A DNA stretch of 59,181 nucleotides from Tessaracoccus oleiagri (GCF_900103275.1 NZ_FNGP01000007.1:1-59181); one strand, 5' to 3'. Positions 9,056-16,967 are shown, counted from the stretch's first letter. A program made the numbers and translations. Notes: generated by a model from the sequence alone, not told the origin.

Positions 9056-9071
9056 AGGAACCGCTGCCTTG
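9056..9071 (+). promoter_or_regulatory. Ribosome site deciding a TTG start for the triple-fusion gene
   Basis: AGGAA at 9056-9060 stands 8 nt before TTG at 9069-9071. No ATG or GTG in the same frame lies near, and the RmlC-like homology (ELSIRPTDIPGLLV) begins immediately after this TTG. The long open frame upstream is a shadow of the SGNH-like gene. The rare start may keep expression low. Confidence 0.75.
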
Positions 9072-11030
9072 GCTGAACTTTCCATCCGCCCCACCGACAT
9101 CCCCGGGCTGCTCGTCATCCACCTAGGGCTGCAGCCCAACGACGACGGCTGGTTCAAGGAGGGCTGGCACCGCGCCAAGATGACATCCCTCGGGCTCCCC
9201 GACTTCGACCCCGTGCAGTACAACGTCACCCACGTCGTGAACCGCGGCACCACGCGAGGGTTCCTCGCCGAGCCATGGGACCGAATCGTCGGGATGGAGC
9301 GCGGGCGGGCCTTCGGGGCGTGGGTGGACCTGCGGGAGGGTGAACACTTCGGCCGCACCTTCACCGTCGAGCTGCACCCCGGCATCGCCGTCTTCGTCCC
9401 ACGCGGCGTCGCCACCGCCCACCAGACCCTCGAGGACGACAGCACGTACACCTACCTGCTGGAGCAGCACTGGACCCCCGAGGGGCGCAGCCGGGCGGGC
9501 GCCGTCGACCTCTTCGACCCCGCTCTCGGCATCGAGTGGCCCATCCCCCGCGCCCGGGCCGTCGTGGCCCACCGCGACACCCTCAACCCGCCCCTCGCGC
9601 TCGCAACCCCGATGGCTCCACGGCGCACCCTAGTCGCCGGCACCGAGACGCCCCTAGGCCGGGCCATCCTCGCAGAACTCCCCCACGCCGACGGCATCAC
9701 CACCGCCGAGCTCGCCCCGCGTGCGGCCTCTTCAGTGGACCTCTCCGCGTACGACGTGCTGCTCAGCGCCCACGGCGACGTGGCCACCGGCACCCCCGAC
9801 TCCCCCCAGCGCCCCGACCCATGGCACCAGGCCGCCGAGCGGTTCCAGCGCCTGGCCGACGTGGCCCGCCGCCATCGCATGCGCCTCGTCCACCTCACCA
9901 GCGACCCGATCTTCGAGCGCGCAGCCCCCATCCACGGTGACGACGCCGTGCTGAGCATGGACAGCGCCCGGGGACGGGCGCTCGCCGCCGGCGAACTCAT
10001 CGCCTCCACCGTGCCCCGCGCGTTGATCATCCGCACCGGCTGGGTGATGGGCAGGACGGAGAGCTTCGTCGAACACATGGCGGTCGCCGCCCGGCGCGGC
10101 ACCTCACCGACCGTGATCCGCGACCGCCACGGACGCCTGACGTTCGCCGACCAGCTCGTCGCCGCCATCAACCACCTGCTTGACCTCGGCGCGGCCACCG
10201 GGACGTACAACGTGACCGGCGACGGCAAGATCGTGAGCTGGTTCGACGTGGCGCAGCGCGTGTTCCAACTGAGCGGCGCGGACACGTCGCTCGTCCGGGG
10301 CGTACCGGCTCCCGAGGACGACGACCCCGGCGACGGCGGCGTGTTGGCTCTCGACCGTCTCAAGGAGGCAGGCTTCCGCCCGGGCAATGCCTGGCTGCAG
10401 ATCGCCGACCACCTCCCCCGTCCTGCGGAGCAGCCACGCCCGCTGGACGTCTCGGCAGCGGCGACGATGGGCGGCTCCGAGGTCGGGCGAACGAAACCAT
10501 TCAAGGTGTTGTTCGTCTGCACCGCCAACATCTGCCGCTCCGCCTACGCCGACGTGGTGGCCCGCGGCCGCGCCGTGCCGGGGCTGGAGTTCTCGTCGGC
10601 CGGGACGCATGCCCTCGTAGGAGAGGGGATCGACCCGCCGATGGCCGGGCACGTCAGCAGCGGGGACACGTCGGCGCACCAGGCACGCCAGCTCACCCGC
10701 GATCTGGTCACCGATACCGACCTCATCCTCACGATGGCGGCCGACCACCGTCGCTGGATCCTCGACGAATGGCCCATGCTCGGCCGCAAGGCGTTCGTGA
10801 TCGGGCACGCGGCCCGTGTCCTGGCGCAACTGCCTCCCGAAGTGACCCTCGAGGGGCTCGTTGACTATCTTTGGTCCCACCGGTCCTCGGAGGTCGGCGA
10901 CGACGTCGCAGACCCGTACCGCCGAGGCCCGGAGGCGGCCGCCACGGCCGCCCGCCAGATCGACGCGAACCTGGACGTCATCGTCGACAGTCTCGAGCGG
11001 CTCGGAGCCAAGAAAGAGGAACACAGATGA
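9069..11030 (+). CDS. RmlC-like / RmlD-like / low-molecular-weight protein tyrosine phosphatase triple fusion
   Basis: The 653-residue product has three parts. Residues 1 to about 180 match dTDP-4-dehydrorhamnose 3,5-epimerase (FGAWVDLREG, VFVPRGVATAHQ). About 185-465 match dTDP-4-dehydrorhamnose reductase (LVHLTSDPIFE, LIIRTGWVMG). About 478-653 are a low-molecular-weight tyrosine phosphatase with the P-loop CTANICRS (Cys484, Arg490) and the acid loop DPY (Asp615). RmlC-RmlD fusions are known in actinobacteria; I do not recall the phosphatase as a third domain. The phosphatase motifs are intact. In contrast the RmlC His position reads TRGFLAEPWD, the RmlD nucleotide loop reads GTETPLG and its YxxxK position reads RGRAL, so both sugar-enzyme sites look lost. 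Its stop overlaps the LCP start (ATGA). Confidence 0.85.
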   Translation: MAELSIRPTDIPGLLVIHLGLQPNDDGWFKEGWHRAKMTSLGLPDFDPVQYNVTHVVNRGTTRGFLAEPWDRIVGMERGRAFGAWVDLREGEHFGRTFTVELHPGIAVFVPRGVATAHQTLEDDSTYTYLLEQHWTPEGRSRAGAVDLFDPALGIEWPIPRARAVVAHRDTLNPPLALATPMAPRRTLVAGTETPLGRAILAELPHADGITTAELAPRAASSVDLSAYDVLLSAHGDVATGTPDSPQRPDPWHQAAERFQRLADVARRHRMRLVHLTSDPIFERAAPIHGDDAVLSMDSARGRALAAGELIASTVPRALIIRTGWVMGRTESFVEHMAVAARRGTSPTVIRDRHGRLTFADQLVAAINHLLDLGAATGTYNVTGDGKIVSWFDVAQRVFQLSGADTSLVRGVPAPEDDDPGDGGVLALDRLKEAGFRPGNAWLQIADHLPRPAEQPRPLDVSAAATMGGSEVGRTKPFKVLFVCTANICRSAYADVVARGRAVPGLEFSSAGTHALVGEGIDPPMAGHVSSGDTSAHQARQLTRDLVTDTDLILTMAADHRRWILDEWPMLGRKAFVIGHAARVLAQLPPEVTLEGLVDYLWSHRSSEVGDDVADPYRRGPEAAATAARQIDANLDVIVDSLERLGAKKEEHR

Positions 11031-12070
11031 GTGTCGAGGGCTTCTTCAACCACGACGATGATGGCAGCGAGAACCGCCCCCGCCGCGCAGCCACCCGCAA
11101 GCAGCGGCTCCGTGACAGCAAGGTGTTCGTCGCCGTCATGGTGCTCCTCGCGCTCGTACTCGTAGCGGTCGTCGCGATTGTCGGCTACTACGGCAAGGCC
11201 ACCGTCGACGGGCTGAACTCGATCCAGCGGGACCCGTCGCTCGCGCCCACCGAAGGCGCGTCACGTCCGGCACCGGTGCCGACGAAGGAGGGCGAATCCG
11301 ATCCGCCCATCAACATCGTGCTGATGGGGTCCGACACGCGCGGCGGCGAGCGCGGCCGCTCCGACGTGTTGCAGCTCCTGCACGTGCCCGGCGACCGCTC
11401 CGGCTCCTACCTCATGAGCATCCCGCGCGACACCTGGGTGCAGATCCCCGGCCGCGGCAACGCGAAGATCAACGCGGCCTACTCCTACGGGGGCGCCGGC
11501 CTCACCATCGAGACCATGGAGGCCCTGCTCGACGTCCCCATGGACCACACGGTGATCATCGACTTCGAGGGCTTCACCCGCGTCATCGACGCCCTCGGCG
11601 GCGTGACCGTGCAGAACCGTCACGCGACCAGCAGCGGCGGATTCACCTTCCCGGAGGGACAGGTGGAGCTCACAGGTGAGAGCGCCCTCGTGTTCGTCCG
11701 GGAGCGATACAACCTCCCACAAGGCGACTTCGACCGCGCCGAGCGGCAACGCGCCGTGGTCATGGCCGTCGTCGACAAGCTCGCCTCCGCCGGTACCCTG
11801 ACCGATCCCGGCAAGTTCCGCGACGCCATCACCACGCTCGGCCCGAACTTCACCGTCGACGCCGGGCTCACCAACCAGGCGATCATCGACCTCGGTCTCG
11901 GCCTCGGCACCAACGCGAACAACATCAAGTCGTTCCAGTTCCCGGTGGCCGGCACCGACACCTCGTCCGACGGCCAGTCGATCGTCGTCGTGGACTCCGA
12001 CCGCATCGTCAAGCTCAAGGACGCCCTGCGCAACGACGACATGGCCAGCTACTACGAGCAGTACCGCTAG
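11027..12070 (+). CDS. LytR-CpsA-Psr (LCP) family glycan ligase
   Basis: The 347-residue protein has a cytoplasmic basic N-terminus, one membrane segment (about residues 35-60) and an extracellular LCP domain. Family motifs are present: VLMGSDTRGGERGRSDVL, SIPRDTWVQIPG, KINAAYSYGG, and the late LVFVRERYNLPQGDFDRAERQ with the conserved arginines. LCP enzymes move lipid-linked glycans to peptidoglycan (or arabinogalactan). The ATG at 11027 overlaps the preceding TGA, so translation is likely coupled to the triple fusion. This places a wall-attachment enzyme next to the exopolysaccharide operon and a phosphatase. Which glycan it attaches is not shown. Confidence 0.9.
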   Translation: MSVEGFFNHDDDGSENRPRRAATRKQRLRDSKVFVAVMVLLALVLVAVVAIVGYYGKATVDGLNSIQRDPSLAPTEGASRPAPVPTKEGESDPPINIVLMGSDTRGGERGRSDVLQLLHVPGDRSGSYLMSIPRDTWVQIPGRGNAKINAAYSYGGAGLTIETMEALLDVPMDHTVIIDFEGFTRVIDALGGVTVQNRHATSSGGFTFPEGQVELTGESALVFVRERYNLPQGDFDRAERQRAVVMAVVDKLASAGTLTDPGKFRDAITTLGPNFTVDAGLTNQAIIDLGLGLGTNANNIKSFQFPVAGTDTSSDGQSIVVVDSDRIVKLKDALRNDDMASYYEQYR

Positions 12071-12076
12071 TCGACG

Positions 12077-12676
12077 ATGCGCGTCCTGCGGTCGAAGCGG
12101 TGGTGGACCGCCGTCGGCTTGGTCCTGCTGGCTGGGCTGGCGATCACACTGAGCGCACTAGCGCTCACGTCCACCCGTCCGGTCGACGCCGGACCGCGCC
12201 CGGTCGCGCCACTCGCTCCGTCGGCAGAGCCCTCGACCAGCCCGTCGCCGTCCGGGGCTTCGCCGTCGCCGACACCGGTGCCTTCATCGCCCGCCCCATC
12301 GCCGTCCTCCTCAGCGTCCGTTTCCGCTGACGCCGAGGTGGGACAGGATGCCGTGTCGACGTCGGCGGCCGAGGTGACGCCTCCAGCCCAGCGGGCGACC
12401 GAGTCGTCGAGCACGCCTGCTCAACGCCCGCAGCGGCGCACCGTGCCCGTGTCCACGCCAACCGCCTCAACGCCCAGCGAGGCGGCGTCGACGACTGCTC
12501 CCGCGCCGACGACGGCCGAGCCCTCACCGTCGGAACGCCCCTCGTCGACCGCACCGGAGCCCGGGCCGGAACCCACCGAGACCGAGGTCGAGTCCCCGCC
12601 CCCTCTTCTTCCCGAGCCGCCGCCCATCGTGACCTTCGAGCCCGAACCGTCGCCGGAGGAGTCGGTGGAGGGCTGA
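12077..12676 (+). CDS. Membrane-anchored Ser/Pro/Thr-rich protein of unknown function
   Basis: A 199-residue protein: short basic start, one membrane segment (about residues 12-32), then about 165 residues rich in Ser, Pro, Thr, Ala and Glu with no recognisable domain. The first 50 residues resemble those of the SGNH-like protein at 8239 in layout and wording (LSALALTSTRPVDAGP against LSAAALLSTRTVPAEP), so the two probably share ancestry of the anchor and linker. It begins 6 bp after the LCP stop without an obvious ribosome site. It could be a wall spacer or a glycosylation target, or a remnant that lost its C-terminal domain. The reading frame is supported by GC3 bias and operon position rather than by homology. 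Confidence 0.55.
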   Translation: MRVLRSKRWWTAVGLVLLAGLAITLSALALTSTRPVDAGPRPVAPLAPSAEPSTSPSPSGASPSPTPVPSSPAPSPSSSASVSADAEVGQDAVSTSAAEVTPPAQRATESSSTPAQRPQRRTVPVSTPTASTPSEAASTTAPAPTTAEPSPSERPSSTAPEPGPEPTETEVESPPPLLPEPPPIVTFEPEPSPEESVEG

Positions 12677-12689
12677 GGCAGCCGCCGGC

Positions 12690-12830
12690 CCCTTCGAGAC
12701 GTCGCTCCGCTCCTCCTCAGGGACCGGTTGGCCTGGCCCTTCGAGACGTCGCTCCTCTCCCCCTCAGGGACCGGTTGGCCTGACCCTTCGAGACGTCGCT
12801 CCGCTCCTCCTCAGGGATCGGTTGGCATGC
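12690..12830. repeat. Three tandem 47-bp repeats
   Basis: Units 12690-12736, 12737-12783 and 12784-12830 each begin CCCTTCGAGACGTCGCTCC and end in a GGTTGGC segment, with a few substitutions between them. Related sequence occurs in inverted orientation pairs at 16287-16376, so this is a dispersed intergenic element. The repeats fill the gap between the Ser/Pro-rich gene and the sugar transporter gene. No coding frame here is convincing. Confidence 0.9.
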
Positions 12831-12950
12831 ACCTCCCCCAACCGGAACTCGGTAGGACCATAGGCAATTTCCGGCACCAGAAGGCGCCGATGGACACGGA
12901 CTCGTAGAGTTCGAAGGACCACGGAAAGTTGCCAACGAGGTGAGCGAGAG

Positions 12951-15041
12951 ATGTCGAAGAACGCAAGCAAGAGCACCGGCACCCTCTCGAGGGGGAAGGT
13001 CTTCGCCTACTCGCTGGGCGACGTGGCGAACAACCTGTCGTTCATGATGACCTCGATGTTCCTCATGGTGTACATGACCGACATCGCGGGCCTCTCCGCC
13101 GGCGTCGCGGGCACCATCTACGGCATCACGAAGATCTGGGCCGGCGCGGCGGACCTCATCGCCGGCCAGACCGTCGACCGGATCAACACGCGCTGGGGCC
13201 GCCTCCGCCCGTGGCTGCTGTTCGGCTCCACGCCGCTGGCGATCGTGTTCGTGCTGCTGTTCAGCGCCCCGGCCGGCCTGAGCCCGGCGCTCACCGTCGC
13301 CTGGATCTTCCTGTTCGACGCGCTGTTCCAGCTCGCCTACTCGTTCGTCAACATCCCCTACGGCTCGCTGTCGGCCGCAATGACGCAGGACTCCGTCGAC
13401 CGCTCCAAGCTCTCAGGCGCCCGGTCCATCGCCTCAGCCGTCACCGGCGTGCTGCTGTCGGCCGTCGTCGCGCCGCAGTTCAACGACACCACCGGCGACG
13501 ACGTGCGCCTGCGCTTCACGCTCACGACGATCGCGCTCGCGGTCCTCGCCGTGATCCTGTACCTGATCTGCTTCAAGAACGCGCGTGAGGTGGTGCCCCG
13601 CAGCGCCACCAAGATCTCCCTGAAGCGCACGATGACGATGATCCGCCAGAACCGGCCGCTGATCGTCCTCTGCCTCGGCGCGTTCTTCCTGCTCGCCTCG
13701 ATCTTCACGATGAACGCGGTGGGCATGTACTACGCCCGCTACGTCCTCGGCAACGCCGCCTGGTACACGTTCCTCGCCCTCGCCCAGACCGTCGGCACCG
13801 TCATCGTCGCCTCCCTCGTGCCCGGCATCACCACCCGCTTCGGCAAGCGCAACGGCTACGTCGGCGCCGCGGTCGTCATCACCATCGCGTTCGTCCTCAT
13901 CTACTTCGTCCCCGACGGCAACCTCGTCTTCGCGATCGTCGCCTGGTTCCTCTTCGGCCTCGGCAGCGGCGGCACCAACGCGCTGATGTTCTCCATGCAG
14001 GCCGACACCGTCGACTTCGGCGAGTGGAAGACCGGCCTCCGCGCCGAGGGCGGCTCCTACTCGATCCTCTCCTTCATCCGCAAGACCGGCCAGGGCGTCG
14101 GCGGCTGGGCCGGCGCGGCCGTGATCGGCGCGTTCGGCTACGTCGGCGGCGCCGAGGTGCAGTCCGAGTCCGCGCTCCAAGGCATCCGCCTCGCCACCGG
14201 CATCCTCCCCGCCGGTCTCGCGATCCTCGCCCTCGTGGTCATGCTCTGGTACAACCTGAGCGTCGACGAGCACCGCGGCATCGTCCGCGAGCTCAACACC
14301 CGCCGCTCCGAGGGCGCGGTCAGCACTGCCTACGGCGTCGACCTCGGCCGCGTCGTCGTCGAGGAGCTCGGCGACCAGCGCGACCTCCTGCTGCGCCCCC
14401 CGTCGCGCGGCGTCCTGCCCGTCGTCACGATCTTCGAGCTCGAGGGCTCCGGAGCCACCGACATCGGCCCCCGCCTCGCGGAGAAGCTCGGCGTGAAGTA
14501 CGTGCCACAGAAGTTCAGCTCCGACGAAGTGGCCAAGGTCGAGATCTCCGCGCTGTCCTCCGACAACGCCTTCGACCGCTGGCTGCGCACCGTCTCCTTC
14601 ACCGGCACCCAGGACGCCGACCTCGCCCGCGCGCTCGGCGTCGCCGAGGACTTCTCGCTCGCCCAGGCCAACCGCGTCGAGCTCCTGAAGCTCGCCGAGG
14701 ACGGCGCCGTGATCGCCGGCCGCAACGGCGCGCTCGTGCTGGGCCGCGGCGTCGGCACCCTGCACGTCCGGCTCACCGCCCCCACCAACAAGCGGGTGGA
14801 GCGGGTGATGTCGAAGACGGGCCTCAGCCAGTCGCAGGCGGAGTCGCGGATCGCCGTCGAGGACCGGGTGCGGGCCGAGATGTCGCGCAACCTCTACCAG
14901 TGGGACCCCAATGCCGACGAGTACTACGACCTCGTGATCAACACGGGTACCGTGACCTATGAGCAGGTGGTCGACATGATCGTCGGCTTCTACCGCAGCA
15001 AGTATCCAGAGACGGACACCGAGGTAGGAACGAATGGCTGA
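12951..15041 (+). CDS. GPH-type sugar:cation symporter fused to a cytidylate-kinase-like domain
   Basis: This is a 696-residue protein. Residues 1 to about 455 form a 12-helix glycoside-pentoside-hexuronide symporter (SLGDVANNLSFMMTSMFL, the loop RINTRWGRLRPWLL, and VDFGEWKTGLRAEG). Residues about 490-690 resemble the cytidylate-kinase-like family PF13189: VVTIFELEGSGATDIGPRL at the P-loop position, DGAVIAGRNGALVLG, and VRAEMSRNLYQWDPNADEYYDLVINT. The P-loop is altered from the usual GSGGRxI type, so nucleotide-kinase activity is uncertain. A GAGGTG ribosome site precedes the ATG. The stop overlaps the peptidase start by 8 bp. It probably imports a glycoside, with the cytoplasmic domain acting as a regulatory or kinase module; that is inference. 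Confidence 0.83.
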   Translation: MSKNASKSTGTLSRGKVFAYSLGDVANNLSFMMTSMFLMVYMTDIAGLSAGVAGTIYGITKIWAGAADLIAGQTVDRINTRWGRLRPWLLFGSTPLAIVFVLLFSAPAGLSPALTVAWIFLFDALFQLAYSFVNIPYGSLSAAMTQDSVDRSKLSGARSIASAVTGVLLSAVVAPQFNDTTGDDVRLRFTLTTIALAVLAVILYLICFKNAREVVPRSATKISLKRTMTMIRQNRPLIVLCLGAFFLLASIFTMNAVGMYYARYVLGNAAWYTFLALAQTVGTVIVASLVPGITTRFGKRNGYVGAAVVITIAFVLIYFVPDGNLVFAIVAWFLFGLGSGGTNALMFSMQADTVDFGEWKTGLRAEGGSYSILSFIRKTGQGVGGWAGAAVIGAFGYVGGAEVQSESALQGIRLATGILPAGLAILALVVMLWYNLSVDEHRGIVRELNTRRSEGAVSTAYGVDLGRVVVEELGDQRDLLLRPPSRGVLPVVTIFELEGSGATDIGPRLAEKLGVKYVPQKFSSDEVAKVEISALSSDNAFDRWLRTVSFTGTQDADLARALGVAEDFSLAQANRVELLKLAEDGAVIAGRNGALVLGRGVGTLHVRLTAPTNKRVERVMSKTGLSQSQAESRIAVEDRVRAEMSRNLYQWDPNADEYYDLVINTGTVTYEQVVDMIVGFYRSKYPETDTEVGTNG

Positions 15042-16272
15042 GTACACCCACGGACTTCGTATCGAGAAGCACCGACTCACCCTGCCGCTCGTGTGGGGTG
15101 CGAAGTCGGACCTGCGGATGATCGACGTGTTCGCCCGCGTCATCACCCGCCGCGACGGCGAGGACCTGCCGTACCTCGTCTACCTGCAGGGCGGGCCCGG
15201 CAGCGAGGCGCCCCGCCCCGGCGACGGCAACCCCAGCTGGCTGAAGACCGCCCTCGAGCGCTACCGCGTCGTCATGATCGACCAGCGCGGCACCGGCCTG
15301 TCCACCCCCGTCGGCGACGAGCTGCTCGAGATGAGCGTGTCGGAGGCGACGGAGTACGCCACCCACCTGCGCGCCGACTCCATCGTCCGCGACTGCGAGG
15401 CGTTCCGCGAGCTGCTGGGCGTCGACCAGTGGTCGCTGCTCGGGCAGTCGTTCGGCGGATTCTGCACCACCCACTACCTGTCGAGGTTCCCCGACTCGAT
15501 CGCGCACGCCTACTTCACCGGCGGCCTGCCCGCCGTCGGGCGCAGCGCCGACGAGATCTACGCGCTCACGTACGAGAAGATGGCCGAGAAGTCGCGCCAG
15601 TACTTCCGCTGGTACCCCGACGACGCCGAGCGGATGCAGCAGCTGCACGACCTCGCCTTCGACGGCGAACTCCGCCTCCCCAACGGCGACGCGGTCTCCC
15701 CGTCGATGCTGAAGAGCCTCGGCCACCTGCTCGGCATGAGCAACGGTGCCGAGCGGCTCCACTGGCTGCTCGAGCACGATCCGTGGAGCAACGCCTTCCG
15801 CCACGACCTCCACGACACGCTGCCGTTCCACCTGCGCAACCCGCTGTACCTGATCCTGCACGAGTCGAGCATGGCCGACGGGGTCCGCACGGCCTGGGCC
15901 GCGGCGCGCGTGCGGCCCGAGGAGTTCGACGAGGACCCCCTGCTGCTGACCGGCGAGCACCTCATGCCCGAGTGGTTCGACGAGCTCCCCGCCTGGCGGC
16001 CGTGGTCCGACGTGGCCAACGCGCTCGCCGACGTCGACTGGCCGAAGCTGTACGACGAGAACGCCCTGCGCCTCTCCGGTGCCCGCGGCGCCGCCGCCGT
16101 CTACTACGGCGACGTGTACGTCCCACTGGAGCACTCGATGGAGACCGCCGAGCTGCTGCCCAACGTGAGCGCCTGGGTCACGAACGAGTACGAGCACGAC
16201 GGCCTGCGCTCGAGCAACGGCAAGGTCCTCCGCCACCTGTTCGAGCTCGCCCACGGGGAACGACTCCGCTGA
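15034..16272 (+). CDS. Alpha/beta hydrolase, proline iminopeptidase-like (S33)
   Basis: The 412-residue protein has an S33-type alpha/beta-hydrolase fold. An oxyanion-hole segment (LVYLQGGPGSEAPRP) is followed by the DQRGTGLS motif, the nucleophile elbow GQSFGG with Ser139, and a C-terminal EHDGLRSSNG region that should carry the catalytic His. Length fits the larger actinobacterial prolyl aminopeptidases. It starts inside the symporter gene with an 8-bp overlap and is probably co-translated, hinting that the imported substrate and a peptide or amide substrate belong to one use pathway. Specificity for N-terminal proline is a family expectation, not shown by the sequence. Confidence 0.85.
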   Translation: MAEYTHGLRIEKHRLTLPLVWGAKSDLRMIDVFARVITRRDGEDLPYLVYLQGGPGSEAPRPGDGNPSWLKTALERYRVVMIDQRGTGLSTPVGDELLEMSVSEATEYATHLRADSIVRDCEAFRELLGVDQWSLLGQSFGGFCTTHYLSRFPDSIAHAYFTGGLPAVGRSADEIYALTYEKMAEKSRQYFRWYPDDAERMQQLHDLAFDGELRLPNGDAVSPSMLKSLGHLLGMSNGAERLHWLLEHDPWSNAFRHDLHDTLPFHLRNPLYLILHESSMADGVRTAWAAARVRPEEFDEDPLLLTGEHLMPEWFDELPAWRPWSDVANALADVDWPKLYDENALRLSGARGAAAVYYGDVYVPLEHSMETAELLPNVSAWVTNEYEHDGLRSSNGKVLRHLFELAHGERLR

Positions 16273-16286
16273 GTCCGCCACCGGGG

Positions 16287-16376
16287 CTTCGAGACGCGAC
16301 TTCGTCGCTCCTCAGCCACCGTTGGCGGCAGCTCAGTCCGGTCCCTGAGGAGCGAGCGTCAGCGAGCGTCTCGAAG
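16287..16376. repeat. Inverted pair of the CTTCGAGACG element
   Basis: CTTCGAGACG (16287-16296) pairs with CGTCTCGAAG (16367-16376), and GCTCCTCAG (16307-16315) pairs with CTGAGGAGC (16345-16353). The second copy contains the direct repeat AGCGAGCGTC twice (16351-16370). The element is the same type as the 47-bp repeats at 12690. It lies between convergent genes and could also act as a transcription barrier. Confidence 0.8.
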
Positions 16377-16391
16377 GGCCGAAATCATGGA

Positions 16392-16445
16392 GTGAGATTT
16401 CTGCCACAGAGGCTCCTGGCGGGGGCCAAGTGGCAGGAATCTCAC
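16392..16445. terminator. Long imperfect hairpin between convergent genes
   Basis: Arms GTGAGATTTCTGCCAC (16392-16407) and GTGGCAGGAATCTCAC (16430-16445) pair at 15 of 16 positions around a 22-nt loop. It sits between the S33 peptidase (plus) and DoxX (minus) genes, where a bidirectional terminator is expected. There is no clear T-run, so it may instead be another dispersed palindromic repeat. Confidence 0.45.
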
Positions 16446-16455
16446 CCCATACTTT

Positions 16456-16878
16456 TCAGACCTCCTCGTGGTGGTGCGCCGTGGCCAGCCGGTTGAGCGC
16501 CAGGGCTCCGACGAGGAGGCCGAAGTCGCGCAGGGCCACGTCGTAGAAGTCGCCCAGGATCAGCAGGTTGACGATGATGCCGGCCAGCCAGGCGGCGACC
16601 ACGAGGGAACCGATCCGCGGGGAGACCGCCACGAGGATGCCGGCGAGGATCTCCACCACCCCGACGCCGTACATGAACAGCTGCGGGGAGACGGGGATGA
16701 TGTCGGTCGCCAACGGGGCCAGGTACTGGGTCCAGTCGACGAGGACATTGAAGAACTTGTCGAGCCCGAACAGGATCGGGGCGACGGTGAAGATGGTGCG
16801 CAGGAGTAGGTAGGCCTGGCGGCTCGAGCTGTGGAGCCCGGGTCGGACAGCCATGTCTGCCTGCTGGGTGGTGAGCAT
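16456..16878 (-). CDS. DoxX-family membrane protein
   Basis: A 140-residue protein with four membrane segments. It shows the DoxX pattern: a first helix with LLRTIFTVAPILFGLDKFFN, a second with YGVGVVEILAGILVAVSPRIG, and a final helix with DVALRDFGLLVGALALNRLA. Members are small membrane proteins linked to redox or thiol stress; the biochemical role is not settled. The ATG at 16878 follows AAGGGACG. It is divergent from a cysteine-rich HTH regulator, and a palindrome lies just upstream of its ribosome site, so control by that regulator is likely. Confidence 0.82.
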   Translation of the reverse strand: MLTTQQADMAVRPGLHSSSRQAYLLLRTIFTVAPILFGLDKFFNVLVDWTQYLAPLATDIIPVSPQLFMYGVGVVEILAGILVAVSPRIGSLVVAAWLAGIIVNLLILGDFYDVALRDFGLLVGALALNRLATAHHHEEV

Positions 16879-16892
16879 GACTCGTCCCTTCT

Positions 16893-16914
16893 AAAAGTAG
16901 GTGTCACCTATTTT
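16893..16914. promoter_or_regulatory. Putative operator in the DoxX-regulator intergenic region
   Basis: TAGGTG and CACCTA (16898-16910) form a perfect inverted repeat with one central base. It extends outward as an A-run and T-run to 16893-16914. It starts 15 bp above the DoxX start codon. TTTTAGATCTG also occurs twice in the same 89-bp gap. Good candidate binding site for the divergent HTH regulator. Confidence 0.55.
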
Positions 16915-16967
16915 AGATCTGCGCTACTCTTGAGTCAACGGTTTTTGTTTTTAGATCTGGGGTCACG

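Noticed and set aside
12717..12982. Short minus-strand frames over the 47-bp repeats
   Set aside because: They translate the repeat itself (TGPEEERSDVS-like text repeated) and have no independent support.
13434..15146. Minus-strand open frame of 570 codons opposite the symporter fusion
   Set aside because: Gives repetitive Asp/Glu/Gly/Ala-rich text without any motif, typical of a shadow.
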